Numbered from the stretch's first letter, positions 36,765-46,853 are shown. The stretch is DNA of 64,000 nt from Bacillus sp. P14.5 (GCF_003316765.1 NZ_NIJF01000039.1:1-64000); one strand, 5' to 3'. The notes: generated by a model from the letters alone, not told the origin. Translations and numbers: made by a program.

Positions 36765-37328
36765 ATGTCTCTTATCGGATCTGAAGTAAAACCATTTAAA
36801 GCACAAGCGTTCAAAGACGGAGAATTCATCGAAGTAACAGAAGAAAGCCTAAAAGGCCAGTGGAGCATTTTCTGCTTCTACCCTGCAGATTTCACTTTCG
36901 TATGCCCAACTGAGCTTGAAGATCTTCAAAACAACTACGAAGAACTAAAATCTCTTGGTGTTGAAGTTTACTCTGTTTCTACAGATACTCATTTCACTCA
37001 TAAAGGCTGGCATGACAGCTCAGAAACAATCGGTAAAATTAAATATGCAATGATCGGTGATCCTTCTCAAAGAATCACTCGTAACTTTGAAGTATTAAAT
37101 GAAGAAGATGGTCTTGCTGACCGCGGTACTTTCGTTATCGATCCAGACGGCGTTATCCAAACAGTTGAAATCAATGCTGGCGGAATCGGCCGTGATGCAG
37201 ATATTCTAGTAAGCAAAATCAAAGCTGCACAATATGTAAGAAAGAACCCAGGCGAAGTTTGCCCTGCAAAATGGCAGGAAGGTTCTGACACACTTAAGCC
37301 AAGCTTTGACCTTGTAGGTAAAATCTAA
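36765..37328 (+). CDS. ahpC: Alkyl hydroperoxide reductase subunit C (2-Cys peroxiredoxin)
   Basis: 187 residues, the usual AhpC length. The peroxidatic Cys is in [13 protein letters not shown] (about residue 47) and the resolving Cys in GEVCPAKW (about 166). It reduces hydrogen peroxide and organic hydroperoxides in the cytoplasm, using electrons from AhpF. The ATG has GAAGGAGG. ahpF follows 13 bases after the stop, giving the classical operon. Codon usage is strongly biased toward preferred codons, as expected for an abundant protein. Confidence 0.98.
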   Translation: MSLIGSEVKPFKAQAFKDGEFIEVTEESLKGQWSIFCFYPADFTFVCPTELEDLQNNYEELKSLGVEVYSVSTDTHFTHKGWHDSSETIGKIKYAMIGDPSQRITRNFEVLNEEDGLADRGTFVIDPDGVIQTVEINAGGIGRDADILVSKIKAAQYVRKNPGEVCPAKWQEGSDTLKPSFDLVGKI

Positions 37329-37341
37329 GGAGTTGGTTTAA

Positions 37342-38871
37342 ATGTTACTAGATGCGGATACCAAAGCACAGTTAGCCCAATATCTTGAATTGCTTGAGGG
37401 CGACATCCTTCTTAAAGTAAGCGCCGGTGAAGATGAGACTTCCCGCAATATGCTTATTCTTTTGGATGAACTGGCTACTATGTCTTCCCACATCAAAGTG
37501 GAGCATGCTGAATTAGAGCGCACTCCAAGCTTCAGTGTAAACCGTATCGGTGAAGATACAGGTGTAACCTTTGCCGGCATCCCTCTTGGACATGAGTTCA
37601 CTTCTTTAATCCTTGCCCTTCTACAAGTAAGCGGCAGGGCTCCAAAAGTGGATGAGAGCGTCCTTGAGCAAGTGAAGAACCTTAATGGCCAATACCATTT
37701 TGAATCATACATCAGCCTTAGCTGCCACAACTGTCCAGATGTAGTTCAGGCACTCAACCTGATGAGCATTTTCAATGAAGGTGTCACGCACACCATGATT
37801 GACGGTGCTGCTTTCAAAGAGGAAGTAGAAAGCAAGGAAGTTATGGCGGTGCCGACCGTATTCCTTAATGGCGAAGAGTTCGGAAGCGGGCGTATGTCCC
37901 TTGAAGAGATTCTTGGCAAGATGGGCGGCGGTCCAGATGCATCTGAGCTTTCCGGGAAAGATCCTTATGACGTTCTTGTCGTCGGTGGAGGCCCTGCAGG
38001 AGCCAGTGCTGCCATTTACGCAGCCCGTAAAGGCATCCGCACCGGTATCGTTGCAGAGCGATTTGGCGGACAGGTTATGGACACCCTTGGCATTGAGAAC
38101 TTCATCAGTGTCAAACACACCGAAGGTCCAAAACTTGTGGCGAGCTTGGAAGAGCATGTGAAGGATTATGGCATTGATGTCATGAATCTGCAGCGTGCCA
38201 GCCGCCTGGAAAAGAAAGACCTTATCGAGCTTGAGCTTGAAAATGGAGCTGTACTGAAAAGTAAGTCCCTTATTCTCTCAACGGGAGCACGCTGGCGTAA
38301 AGTCGGCGTTCCAGGCGAAGATGAATTCAAGAACAAAGGGGTAGCTTACTGCCCTCACTGTGACGGTCCGCTTTTCGAAGGCAAGCATGTAGCTGTCATC
38401 GGCGGAGGAAACTCCGGTGTTGAGGCTGCCATCGACCTTGCCGGTATTGTGAAGCATGTAACCGTCCTTGAGTACAATGCAGACCTGAAAGCGGACGCTG
38501 TTTTACAGGACCGCCTGTACAGCCTGCCAAATGTAACAGTAATCAAGAACGCTCAAACAAAAGAGATTACCGGTACCGATAAGGTAAACGGAATCACTTA
38601 TATGGAACGTGATACAGAAACCGAACAGCACATCAACCTCGAAGGTGTATTCGTGCAGATCGGTCTTGTACCAAACACGGATTGGTTAGGCAATGTCCTT
38701 GACCGTAACCGTATGGGCGAGATTGTCATCGATAAGCAAGGTGCTACAACTCTTCCAGGAGTGTTTGCTGCAGGAGACTGCACAGATAGTGCCTATAAAC
38801 AAATCATCATTTCTATGGGATCAGGGGCAACGGCCGCTTTGGGTGCGTTTGACTACCTTATCCGTAACTAA
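37342..38871 (+). CDS. ahpF: Alkyl hydroperoxide reductase subunit F
   Basis: 509 residues. The N-terminal tandem thioredoxin-like domain (residues 1-200) has SCHNCPDVVQ with the redox CxxC. A flavoprotein disulfide reductase domain follows, with FAD motif VVGGGPAGASAAIYAARKG (about residue 213), NAD(P)H motif AVIGGGNSGVEAAIDLAG and the redox centre AYCPHCDGPLF. The C-terminal FAD block is GVFAAGDCTD. It transfers electrons from NADH to AhpC. It is co-transcribed with ahpC and ends at a strong terminator. Confidence 0.98.
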   Translation: MLLDADTKAQLAQYLELLEGDILLKVSAGEDETSRNMLILLDELATMSSHIKVEHAELERTPSFSVNRIGEDTGVTFAGIPLGHEFTSLILALLQVSGRAPKVDESVLEQVKNLNGQYHFESYISLSCHNCPDVVQALNLMSIFNEGVTHTMIDGAAFKEEVESKEVMAVPTVFLNGEEFGSGRMSLEEILGKMGGGPDASELSGKDPYDVLVVGGGPAGASAAIYAARKGIRTGIVAERFGGQVMDTLGIENFISVKHTEGPKLVASLEEHVKDYGIDVMNLQRASRLEKKDLIELELENGAVLKSKSLILSTGARWRKVGVPGEDEFKNKGVAYCPHCDGPLFEGKHVAVIGGGNSGVEAAIDLAGIVKHVTVLEYNADLKADAVLQDRLYSLPNVTVIKNAQTKEITGTDKVNGITYMERDTETEQHINLEGVFVQIGLVPNTDWLGNVLDRNRMGEIVIDKQGATTLPGVFAAGDCTDSAYKQIIISMGSGATAALGAFDYLIRN

Positions 38872-38877
38872 GTACTA

Positions 38878-38914
38878 AAGAACCGCTTCTACCATTGTAG
38901 AAGCGGTTCTTTTT
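38878..38914. terminator. Bidirectional terminator after ahpF
   Basis: AAGAACCGCTTCTAC pairs perfectly with GTAGAAGCGGTTCTT around CATT and is followed by TTT. It also serves the convergent diguanylate cyclase gene. Confidence 0.88.
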
Positions 38915-38931
38915 CATTTCCAAGTGTTTTA

Positions 38932-40509
38932 CTAATTCATATGATAGATTTCTTCTTCCTCATCAATCAGGACTCGGTTGCGTCCCTCTGCTTTTGCTGA
39001 ATACAAAGCCTTATCAGCTCTATTCAAAAGATCAACAAGCGTCTCCTCTCTTGTCTTAGCTGCTTCAGCCACTCCAAAGCTCATAGTGGCTTTAATATAG
39101 ATATCCTTTATCTTGAGAGGCTTTGTCTCAAGATTCAACCGAATGCGCTCAGCCAGAGACTTCGCTTCTAAACTACTATATCCTTTCAGTCCAAGAACAA
39201 ATTCCTCACCGCCATAGCGGGCAAAGAGTTCCCCTTTCTTCAACTGTGTTTGACAAATATTCACCACATGAGCGAGCAATTGATCGCCAGTAGTGTGTCC
39301 GTACGTATCATTGACCCTTTTAAAATAATCTATATCCATTAAGATGACTGTAAAGGGAGAAGATTCCGTTTTGGCTTCCTCAAATTCCGGATTGCAATGT
39401 TGAAAAAAGGCACGGCGGTTATACACTTGTGTAAGCTCATCATGATAAGCAAGATGCTCTAATTTCAATTGCAGCCGCGTAACCTCTGTAATATCAGTGA
39501 ATATGATTAAGAGTCCATTGTGCTGGTGGGCCTGCTGAAGCTTGGAAATACGTACTTGGTAGGTGTGTTCCGGCGAACCATCGACCGTGAATCGGAATTC
39601 CTGAATACTTGAACCTCCAGCTGATTCATATGGAAAATCATCTACTGAAATGGCACCCCAGATTTTGGTGAATTCCATCCCCAGCATGCTCTTACTCAAC
39701 CCGGGAAACATCCGCTTTGATGCTTGATTAAACTCTATCAATCTATGTGATTCGTCCAGCACTACGACTCCATCATTGATACTTTGAAAGATGGCATCTT
39801 TCGCAATGGGCATGAGTGTAAACATCCGCGATGAGCTGATAGACCAAAAATAGCAAAGGGACGTTACCCACAAGACCATAGGCACCGGGTCAATTCCAGA
39901 AGGAGTCAAACCAACCAAATAAATAAAAGCTGTAATAATTGGAACGAGTTGGCCGATTATTAATGAAAGCAATTGCGGCCTGTAAGCATTGGCCGTTTCC
40001 TTCCAGCGGGAAAGTAATAGAAGCAATGCCGCAAAAAGGCAGCCAAATGTGTAAAGGCCATGAATCATATACCATTGTCCTATTTCCTGAAGGATGAAGG
40101 GTGGTCCCAATTCAGCATCGATCTCAAATACTCTGTAATGCAGATGGTGAACATCGTTTGTCGCAACCATTATCAAACTGATAAAAGGAATAGCCAGAAG
40201 TGCGGCCCACCTTATAGCAGTCAGCTTCATCCCTAAATAGCGCAAGATGAACATTAACCCGAGAGCTGGTGAGAAAGGCATGCCCGCATATAGAACAGCG
40301 GTCCAAAATTTGATTTCAGGAAGCGTAGTGGACAAGAGAACAAAGGCAGACCCTACACAATAGATAAAGGTGCATAGTGTATGGAGAATAAACAAGGGTG
40401 CAATATTCTTATAGTGAAGGCGTCTGGCATATACAAATATACACAAATATAAACTGAGAACACTAGAAGTACAAATTAAAGTAATATAAGCTGTCAATTC
40501 CGAATTCAC
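38932..40509 (-). CDS. Membrane diguanylate cyclase with 7TM, PAS and GGDEF domains
   Basis: About 525 residues. The N-terminal part (about 1-220) has seven hydrophobic helices like the histidine-kinase 7TM sensor domain. A PAS domain follows (about 235-350; AIFQSINDGVVVLDESHRLI), then a GGDEF domain (about 360-520) with YHDELTQVYNRRAFF, MDIDYFKRVNDTYGH and the active-site loop FARYGGEEF, so cyclase activity is expected. It would make cyclic di-GMP in response to an unknown signal. The frame extends to 40623, but GTG at 40509 behind AGAGGG starts the protein just before the first helix. No phosphodiesterase is adjacent. Confidence 0.9.
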   Translation of the reverse strand: MNSELTAYITLICTSSVLSLYLCIFVYARRLHYKNIAPLFILHTLCTFIYCVGSAFVLLSTTLPEIKFWTAVLYAGMPFSPALGLMFILRYLGMKLTAIRWAALLAIPFISLIMVATNDVHHLHYRVFEIDAELGPPFILQEIGQWYMIHGLYTFGCLFAALLLLLSRWKETANAYRPQLLSLIIGQLVPIITAFIYLVGLTPSGIDPVPMVLWVTSLCYFWSISSSRMFTLMPIAKDAIFQSINDGVVVLDESHRLIEFNQASKRMFPGLSKSMLGMEFTKIWGAISVDDFPYESAGGSSIQEFRFTVDGSPEHTYQVRISKLQQAHQHNGLLIIFTDITEVTRLQLKLEHLAYHDELTQVYNRRAFFQHCNPEFEEAKTESSPFTVILMDIDYFKRVNDTYGHTTGDQLLAHVVNICQTQLKKGELFARYGGEEFVLGLKGYSSLEAKSLAERIRLNLETKPLKIKDIYIKATMSFGVAEAAKTREETLVDLLNRADKALYSAKAEGRNRVLIDEEEEIYHMN

Positions 40510-40628
40510 TGTTCCGGCCCTCTTTTTAGAAGCTTTTTTATTTAATGTAGCACATATGTAAATCAAAGTGGGTGCTTTCTTGAAATTAGTAGGTGGACTA
40601 AGAAAAGAGAAGCAGACTTGCAAAATAA

Positions 40629-40800
40629 TAAAAGGCTCTTTCCAAATAAATTGTTGCTATCGGATATCCCCGAATACTTTGGTTTTTCTCTCTTTTCAGG
40701 GTGCTGCTCTTTTCTTTGTGGCTTACCAGGTAATTTCAGAAGTTTTATGGCGTTATCTAAAAAGGTTCTTATTAAAAAGCAACAAGGTTAACGAAAATAT
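40629..40800 (+). repeat. R1 MITE-like repeat
   Basis: It begins TAAAAGGCTCTTTCCAAATA, continues GGATATCCCCGAATACTTTG, TGCTGCTCTTTTCTTTGTGG and TTACCAGGTAATTTC, and ends AAAAAGCAACAAGGTTAACG. The right end is partly diverged. It lies between the GGDEF and mqo genes. Confidence 0.65.
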
Positions 40801-40807
40801 CCCAATA

Positions 40808-40852
40808 AAAAGAACCTTCCGCTCTGCATCTGCAATAGCTTGAAGGTTCTCA
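40808..40852 (-). terminator. Terminator of mqo
   Basis: AAGAACCTTC pairs with GAAGGTTCTC-type sequence around about 22 bases, just beyond the mqo stop on the minus strand, with T-rich sequence beyond it. Confidence 0.55.
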
Positions 40853-40867
40853 TCTTATTCTTATTTA

Positions 40868-42406
40868 TCAGCTCGTCACCTTTTCAATGGACTCCTTATC
40901 CAGAGATTTACCCAAAGCACTTTTCTTGTCATTGAGTCCAAGTGTTTCGGCTGTAGACTCATGGATTTCACGGAAAAGCTCCGGATTCTCCGACAATAAC
41001 AGACCATAAGAAGGAATCATCTCTTTGATTTTCGGCTCCCACTCTTCCAAGTGCTGCGGGAAGCATTTACCCAAAAGCTCAAGCATGACGTTGACGGCCG
41101 TAGAAGCTCCCGGCGATGCACCAAGCAAGGCTGCAATTGAGCCATCTGCTGCGCTGACGACTTCTGTACCAAATTGAAGAGTTCCTTTGCCTGTGTCGGT
41201 GTCCTTGATTACCTGCACCCGCTGACCTGCCACCACGATATCCCAATCCTCGGACTTCGCATTGGGAATGAATTCACGCAATTCATCCATGCGCTTTTCA
41301 TGAGATAACATGACTTGCTGAATGAGATACTTCGTCAATGCCATTTCTTTGGCGCCTGCTGCCAGCATTGTAAGAACATTATTCGGTTTAACAGAACCAA
41401 TCAAATCTAGATTTGAACCCGTTTTCAAGAACTTAGGTGAGAAGCCCGCGAACGGTCCAAAGAGCAGTGATTTTTTGTTGTCGATGTATCTAGTGTCCAA
41501 ATGCGGAACAGACATCGGAGGAGCCCCCACCTTGGCTTTTCCGTAGACCTTTCCATGATGCAGAGCTGCGATTTCCGGCTTGTTGCATACAAGGAACAGC
41601 CCGCTTACAGGAAAGCCGCCGATCTGCTTGGATTCAGGGATACCGGTTTTTTGAAGCAATGGCAGACTTCCCCCGCCTCCGCCGATAAAAACGAACTTGG
41701 CTGTATGGTATTCAATCTTCTTACTGTCGATATCGTGTACTTTTACTTCCCACGAACCGTCTCGGGTACGCTTAATATCCTCTACACTATGCTTGTAGTT
41801 AATCTCCACATCTTTAGTTTTCAAGTAATTGAACAGCATGCGTGTCAGCGCACCGAAGTTTACATCCGTTCCAGAATCGATCTTGGTCGCTGCAATTGGC
41901 TCATCTGATATACGTCCGTTCATGATTAGCGGAATCCATTCCTTCAGCTTTTCCGGATCTTCGGAGAATTCCATTCCTTCGAACAAAGGGTTAGTTGAAA
42001 GCGCTTTAAATCGATTTTTTAAAAAATTGATGTTGCTTTCCCCTTGTACCATGCTCATATGAGGAATCGGCATGATGAAATCTTCAGGATTGCTGATCAG
42101 GTTGTTTTTTACAAGGAAAGACCAAAACTGCCTTGATACCTGGAACTGCTCATTCACTTTGACTGCCTTTGTGATATCGATAGAGCCATCCGGCTTTTCA
42201 GTAGTATAATTCAGCTCACACAATGCCGCATGGCCTGTCCCGGCATTATTCCATTCATTTGAGCTTTCTTCCCCCGCACTATCCAGCTTCTCAAACACCT
42301 TGATATTCCACTGGGGAGCTAATTCTTTCAATATAGAACCCAATGTTGCACTCATGACTCCGGCACCAATCAAAATAACGTCTGTTTTCGTCTGTAGGTT
42401 GCTCAT
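40868..42406 (-). CDS. mqo: Malate:quinone oxidoreductase
   Basis: 512 residues. The FAD-binding N-terminus is [20 protein letters not shown] (residues 8-27), followed by [18 protein letters not shown], a hallmark of Mqo. [18 protein letters not shown] and PHLDTR further support it. Mqo oxidises malate to oxaloacetate at the membrane and passes electrons to the quinone pool, bypassing malate dehydrogenase in the TCA cycle. The frame is open upstream to 42592 through an R2 repeat, but the ATG at 42406 behind ATAAGGATGG begins exactly at the family's N-terminus. Confidence 0.95.
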   Translation of the reverse strand: MSNLQTKTDVILIGAGVMSATLGSILKELAPQWNIKVFEKLDSAGEESSNEWNNAGTGHAALCELNYTTEKPDGSIDITKAVKVNEQFQVSRQFWSFLVKNNLISNPEDFIMPIPHMSMVQGESNINFLKNRFKALSTNPLFEGMEFSEDPEKLKEWIPLIMNGRISDEPIAATKIDSGTDVNFGALTRMLFNYLKTKDVEINYKHSVEDIKRTRDGSWEVKVHDIDSKKIEYHTAKFVFIGGGGGSLPLLQKTGIPESKQIGGFPVSGLFLVCNKPEIAALHHGKVYGKAKVGAPPMSVPHLDTRYIDNKKSLLFGPFAGFSPKFLKTGSNLDLIGSVKPNNVLTMLAAGAKEMALTKYLIQQVMLSHEKRMDELREFIPNAKSEDWDIVVAGQRVQVIKDTDTGKGTLQFGTEVVSAADGSIAALLGASPGASTAVNVMLELLGKCFPQHLEEWEPKIKEMIPSYGLLLSENPELFREIHESTAETLGLNDKKSALGKSLDKESIEKVTS

Positions 42407-42496
42407 TATACCCATCCTTATCCCTATATTTGTATAGTAGAGCAGGCATTCCTGCTTGGAAGTGTTAGTGTTTTGCATTTTTGTAGAAATTGTTGA

Positions 42497-42600
42497 TTTC
42501 CGCCACAGGTGCACGACTCCGCGGGGCGGACGGTGAGACTCACCTGACCCGCTGTTCCCTTCCCGCAGGAGGTCGTACACCCTCCGCTCCAATCATCTAT
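42497..42600 (-). repeat. R2 GC-rich repeat, inverted
   Basis: GATTTCCGCCACAGGTGCAC, GACTCCGCGGGGCGGACGGTG, AGGAGGTCG and CTCCGCTCCAATC are the complement of the R2 unit at 9030-9155. The rest of the gap (42601-42929) is AT-rich; only the inverted repeat before the PadR gene stands out. Confidence 0.7.
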
Positions 42601-42929
42601 ATAACACAAGATACAAGATAAAATAACCAAAAAACATCTTTTAATAATTATAACTTTATTTATAGTATATTTAAATAATTTCCAGAATTAAAATAACAGT
42701 GGTTATCTGATAATTATAGACTATTCCGGCGTGATTGTAAAAAGCTGTATCTGTGTAGTTTGGATAGTTAAGAATTAGTATCCACTAGCTGCGCTCCACC
42801 TCAGTATAAAAATCTCATCCAAACTAATCACAATTTATTTGAATAATAACTTGGCCCCCACTCAAGTTCTGCTAAGTTTTTATTATTTTGAAAACCAATT
42901 TGCATTCCAAGAATCTTTTCAGTATTATA

Positions 42930-42957
42930 TATCTAAATGATACATATCTTTTAGATA
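42930..42957. promoter_or_regulatory. Inverted repeat before the PadR gene, candidate operator
   Basis: TATCTAAA and TTTAGATA form an 8-bp inverted repeat with a 12-base spacer, ending 11 bases before the PadR start codon. PadR regulators often repress their own promoters, so this is a candidate autoregulatory site. Confidence 0.45.
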
Positions 42958-42968
42958 GGTGGGTGACT

Positions 42969-43526
42969 ATGAAAAAATACAATGATACAACGTACGCGAT
43001 TTTAGGAATCCTGACGACCGAGTGTAAAACGGGGTATGCCATTAAGCAGCTTATCGATAACAGCTTGAGCCATTTCTGGAAAATCAGTTACGGCCAAATT
43101 TATCCTGCCCTGAAACTCATTGTTGAGGAAGGTCTGGCGGAAATCAAGGAGTCTTCGACACCGGGCAAAAGGGACAAAAATGAATACTACCTTACCAAGA
43201 AAGGCAAAGAAACCTTAAAAAGCTGGCTGGAGGAGCCTATTGAACAACTGCCCGTCGAGCGAAACGAAATTTTGCTGAAATTGTTTTTCAGCCAGCATCA
43301 GTCAAAAGAGAACACCCGCTTACTCCTGTTAAATTATAAGCAGGATTTAGAAAAACGTTACAACACCTATATAACGATCGAACAATCTATTAGCGCCCAG
43401 CATGCCCATGATAGAGATGCTGCCTATTGGCTGTTTACATTGGATTACGGCAAAAGGGTAACAAAAGCTGCTGTCGAATGGTGCGAGGCTGCTTTGGATA
43501 AGTTTGAAGAAATGAGGGGGCTGTAA
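42969..43526 (+). CDS. PadR family transcriptional regulator
   Basis: 185 residues. The N-terminal winged helix (about 1-85) has TTYAILGILTTECKTGYAIK, FWKISYGQIYPALKLIVEEGL and KRDKNEYYLTKKGKETLKSW, the PadR signature. The C-terminal part is a helical dimerisation domain (Vir_act_alpha_C-like). The ATG at 42969 follows AGGTGGGTG; the open frame upstream to 42888 has no site. The stop overlaps the start of the DUF4188 gene by one base, so both are probably co-expressed and under PadR control. Confidence 0.92.
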   Translation: MKKYNDTTYAILGILTTECKTGYAIKQLIDNSLSHFWKISYGQIYPALKLIVEEGLAEIKESSTPGKRDKNEYYLTKKGKETLKSWLEEPIEQLPVERNEILLKLFFSQHQSKENTRLLLLNYKQDLEKRYNTYITIEQSISAQHAHDRDAAYWLFTLDYGKRVTKAAVEWCEAALDKFEEMRGL

Positions 43527-43999
43527 TGAGAAATCAAATTTTAAATGGACGCCATACGGCTGAAAACGGCGAAGATATTGTCGTGTTTATCATCGGGATG
43601 AGGATCAATAAACCCTTGGCGGTTCATAAATGGCTGCCTGTATTAAAAGCAATGCCTGGCATGATTCAGGAGCTTTATTCCAATAAAGAGGAACTGGGAT
43701 TTTTATCAATGGAGAGTTATTTTGGACTTAGAACGACTTCTATGATTCAATATTGGCGTTCGATGGATGACCTGCTGGCCTATGCCCATAATGACAAGCA
43801 TTTGACTGCCTGGAAAAACTTCAATAAAAAGATCGGCAGCAATGGAGCGGTTGGCATTTATCATGAAACTTATCAATTAAAGAGCGGGAACTATGAATCC
43901 ATCTATGGCAATATGCCCCGCTATGGCTTAGGAAAAGCCTTGAAGCATACTCCAATTTCTTCAGGGAGAAACACTGCCCGGGAGCGGATTGGATCATAG
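43526..43999 (+). CDS. DUF4188 family protein
   Basis: 157 residues. Blocks IVVFIIGMRINKPLAVHKWLP, SYFGLRTTSMIQYWRSMDDL and GIYHETYQLKSGNYESIYGN fit the DUF4188 family, which has a ferredoxin-like (dimeric alpha-beta barrel) look. The function is not established; some related folds bind heme or act as monooxygenases, so that is only a guess. It is translationally coupled to the PadR gene (TAATG). Confidence 0.78.
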   Translation: MRNQILNGRHTAENGEDIVVFIIGMRINKPLAVHKWLPVLKAMPGMIQELYSNKEELGFLSMESYFGLRTTSMIQYWRSMDDLLAYAHNDKHLTAWKNFNKKIGSNGAVGIYHETYQLKSGNYESIYGNMPRYGLGKALKHTPISSGRNTARERIGS

Positions 44000-44058
44000 T
44001 GCGGTAACAAAGCGCACCCGAGTCTGCCTCGATGCCCTTTGCCTATCTGCACTGACAG

Positions 44059-44781
44059 TTACCAAAATCCTGCACTTTCCATAAGCAAGTATCCCCCTGT
44101 GAACAATAGGATGAGATAAGTGAAGATACGAAAAACTTTTTGATTAATGGCTTTAAACAACAGCTGCCCTATATACAATCCAGCGAATACTAAAGGCAAT
44201 GCCCATAAACTTGATATCCAGACTGTTGAACTCGTACCGGCAAAGATAATTTGAAACACTAAACTGCCCAGGTAGATAAATAAGTAAAAGGCGAGTGTGG
44301 TCCCTCTCAATGTCTCTTTTTTGGTTTCGGTTCCTGAAAAATATAATAATAATGGCGGCCCCGGCATTCCTATACTAGTTGTCAATAATCCTGAGAGCCC
44401 GCCAACCAGTACGTCTTTTCCTTTATTCTGAACCATCCGGAATCGAATGATCAGCATAAAGGTTAAAACTAAAATGACAATGCTTACCCCAAGCTTCAAT
44501 TTCTCTATTTCTAATAGCATGAAAATCATGATTCCGATGGGCAGCCCAATGATACTTCCCGCAACAAACCTTTTCAGAATGCCAAAATCTACATCACGCC
44601 TAATCTTCATTATTAAAGCACTTGAAATAAAGAAAGATAACAGCAGGTTTATCTGAATGGCTTCAGCTGGTGAAAATATGAGTAAAAGAAACGGCGTTGC
44701 CAGGATAGAAAACCCAAAGCCGGTACTAGTCTGCAGTACAGAGGCCGCTAGAATAATGATAATGAATGTGATGATTTCCAT
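44059..44781 (-). CDS. TSUP (TauE/SafE) family anion transporter
   Basis: 240 residues with about eight membrane helices. The N-terminal block SVLQTSTGFGFSILATPFLL (about 15-34) and the repeat-related GGLSGLLTTSIGMPGPPLLLY (about 127-147) are typical of TSUP carriers. Family members move sulfite, sulfonates or other anions; the substrate here is unknown. It converges with the PadR-DUF4188 pair. Confidence 0.85.
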   Translation of the reverse strand: MEIITFIIIILAASVLQTSTGFGFSILATPFLLLIFSPAEAIQINLLLSFFISSALIMKIRRDVDFGILKRFVAGSIIGLPIGIMIFMLLEIEKLKLGVSIVILVLTFMLIIRFRMVQNKGKDVLVGGLSGLLTTSIGMPGPPLLLYFSGTETKKETLRGTTLAFYLFIYLGSLVFQIIFAGTSSTVWISSLWALPLVFAGLYIGQLLFKAINQKVFRIFTYLILLFTGGYLLMESAGFW

Positions 44782-45125
44782 AAAAAAACCTGCTTTCCTT
44801 TAAACCTTACCAGCTATCCCTTCTCTACTAAGTCTACCATTACATAGGTTAGCATATTTTTGCTTCCCATTACGTTTGCCAGTCCAAATATCACTGAATT
44901 GCTGCACCCCCTATTCTATGTTTCTTATCAATTAATCCGTTCCTGCGAGCCCCCTCCCCCATATTGTTTTCCCTTAAGAATCCGTCTAAAAAGCACTTTT
45001 AACTGTTTCAACTTACCAGGAAAAGGGGTATTTTTTAACAGATAAATGAAACATTTTACAATTTTATACGTAATAACTGGAAACGATCGCAAACATCCAG
45101 ACTAGTTATGGAAGGAGAAAAACAG
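44782..45125 (+). promoter_or_regulatory. Gene-free stretch with a candidate sigma-B promoter (45005-45031)
   Basis: GTTTCA at 45005-45010 and GGGTAT at 45026-45031 are 15 bases apart, close to the general-stress sigma-B pattern GTTTAA-N12-15-GGGTAT, about 95 bases before the VWA lipoprotein start. Nothing else in the stretch is recognisable. Confidence 0.4.
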
Positions 45126-46529
45126 ATGAAAAAAAGAGTATGGCTTTCTGCCATAATGTTGAGCCTGGCCCTTGCAGCCTGCCAGAATGAACAGACCGCC
45201 CCGGGGGAAACAAAAAATGAATCCGAAGGTCCGACAGCTGAAGATACGCAGGATCAGGAAGCTGAGCAGGCAGCGGCAGAACCTGCTGGCGCGCTGGAAG
45301 AACTGGAAGAAATGGATCTTCCTCCGCTTCCCGAAAAACCTCAGGATTTTGTTCAGCAGGGAACCGGACTTTTAAATAATGAAGCGGTTGGCGGGGGTGA
45401 GGAATCACAGGCAGCCTTCCTGGAGTTATTCGGTGATATTCCCGCACTGCCCGAGGATGCTTCACAAGAAGAAATGGAATTATACTATCAGTACATTCAT
45501 ACCATCACGAAAGTAAGCCTGCCCGACCCATCCGGCGTCTTGGATGCGGCAAGGTTCGATATGGAAGGAATGCCCGAAGCCGACCGGCGCTATGAATTTA
45601 AAGATAGCTATAATATTGAAATCATTTTGGATGCCAGCGGATCAATGGGGGCTGACGCTGGCGGAGAAACCCGGATGGAGCAGGCAAAGCGGGAAATTCA
45701 GAACTTCCTTGCTTCAGCACCAGAAGAAGCGAACGTTTCACTGCGTGTCTATGGACATGAAGGAACAGGAGATGACGCTGATAAAGAGATGTCTTGTACT
45801 GCCATAGAGGAAGTGTATGAACGGGGTCCCTATGATGAAGGGGCATTCCAGGAAGCCCTGGATCAATTTGAACCTGCAGGCTGGACACCCATTGCCGGCG
45901 CACTGGAATCAGCTGCAGACAGCTTCGAAGGCTTGGACGGAGAGCAAAACACCAATTTAATATATCTCGTCAGTGACGGCATTGAAACTTGTGATGGCAA
46001 CCCTGTCACAGCAGCAAAAAGCTTCGCTGGAAGCAATATTTCCCCTATTATTAATGTCATTGGCTTTAACGCAGATTCAGAAGCACAGCAGCAGCTTAAG
46101 GAAGTAGCAAAAGAAGCAGGAGGAGCCTACGCGAATGTCAATAATGCTGAAGGCTTGCGCGATGAATTCGAAAGGACCGGTGATATTCTTCAAAAATGGA
46201 AGCAATGGAGAGTCGGTGCCTTGAACAACCGAAACTGGACCAGCGTACATGCCATGGTGGACATCAATAATTTCAGCATTGCATGGAACAACAATGCCAG
46301 AGCACAGGTTAATTCAGAATACAACGCGATGACCGTGCTGATGGAAGAAGAAAAAATCACCTATGATCAGCTCGGTCCTTTGAAAGACCTGGCTACTGCC
46401 AACTATGATAAGGCACTGGAAGCAGGCAGTAAATTTTATGACGAGCTTCAGCAAATCAAAGACGAAGGCATCGAAGGAATGGACCAGATGATAGAAGATG
46501 CCCGTCCTGATGAAGAGTCAGGGAGTTAA
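45126..46529 (+). CDS. VWA domain lipoprotein (YwmC/YwmD-like)
   Basis: About 467 residues. The N-terminus has a lysine-rich start, a hydrophobic core and the lipobox LALAAC (Cys at about residue 18), then an acidic low-complexity linker. The von Willebrand factor A domain (about residues 160-345) has the MIDAS motif LDASGSMGAD, a later WTPIAGALE with the Thr ligand and LVSDGIETC. Divalent-metal-dependent binding of a protein or wall ligand on the cell surface is expected. The ATG at 45126 follows GGAAGGAG. A possible sigma-B promoter lies upstream. It is similar in layout to the paired Bacillus subtilis lipoproteins YwmC and YwmD. Confidence 0.85.
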   Translation: MKKRVWLSAIMLSLALAACQNEQTAPGETKNESEGPTAEDTQDQEAEQAAAEPAGALEELEEMDLPPLPEKPQDFVQQGTGLLNNEAVGGGEESQAAFLELFGDIPALPEDASQEEMELYYQYIHTITKVSLPDPSGVLDAARFDMEGMPEADRRYEFKDSYNIEIILDASGSMGADAGGETRMEQAKREIQNFLASAPEEANVSLRVYGHEGTGDDADKEMSCTAIEEVYERGPYDEGAFQEALDQFEPAGWTPIAGALESAADSFEGLDGEQNTNLIYLVSDGIETCDGNPVTAAKSFAGSNISPIINVIGFNADSEAQQQLKEVAKEAGGAYANVNNAEGLRDEFERTGDILQKWKQWRVGALNNRNWTSVHAMVDINNFSIAWNNNARAQVNSEYNAMTVLMEEEKITYDQLGPLKDLATANYDKALEAGSKFYDELQQIKDEGIEGMDQMIEDARPDEESGS

Positions 46530-46684
46530 AAATTTATAAAATGGTGTTGTATAATTTCTGGTGAATTTATTGTCAACAGCCGCTTTTTCGCTAGAGAGAA
46601 GTTCTGATGACACCAATAGAAAAACCGGTCCTTAAAACGAGGCCACTGAAAATCTGCTGATTTTAGAATATCACTTTGATTAAT

Positions 46685-46853
46685 AGGGCTGTTTTCGCAT
46701 ATAATGATGCTTTTGGATATCCCTGGATACTAAGGTTTTTATCTCTTAACGGAGTGAGAAGCTCTTTTCTTTCTTGCTTACCAGGGGAATTCCGGTGAGT
46801 TATAGCATTAGCTTACGAAAAAAATAGCAACAAAGTTTACGAAAAGAGCCATT
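46685..46853 (+). repeat. R1 MITE-like repeat, complete copy
   Basis: The left end is GGGCTGTTTTCGCATATAAT; the core is GGATATCCCTGGATACTAAG, AAGCTCTTTTCTTTCTTGC and TTACCAGGGGAATTCCGG; the right end is CAACAAAGTTTACGAAAAGA then GCC. Together with the copy at 4342 it defines the family best. 46530-46684 before it shows nothing else. Confidence 0.75.

Noticed and set aside
42407-42592. N-terminal extension of Mqo
   Set aside because: The extension is read from an inverted R2 repeat, and the conserved Mqo N-terminus begins at the ATG at 42406.
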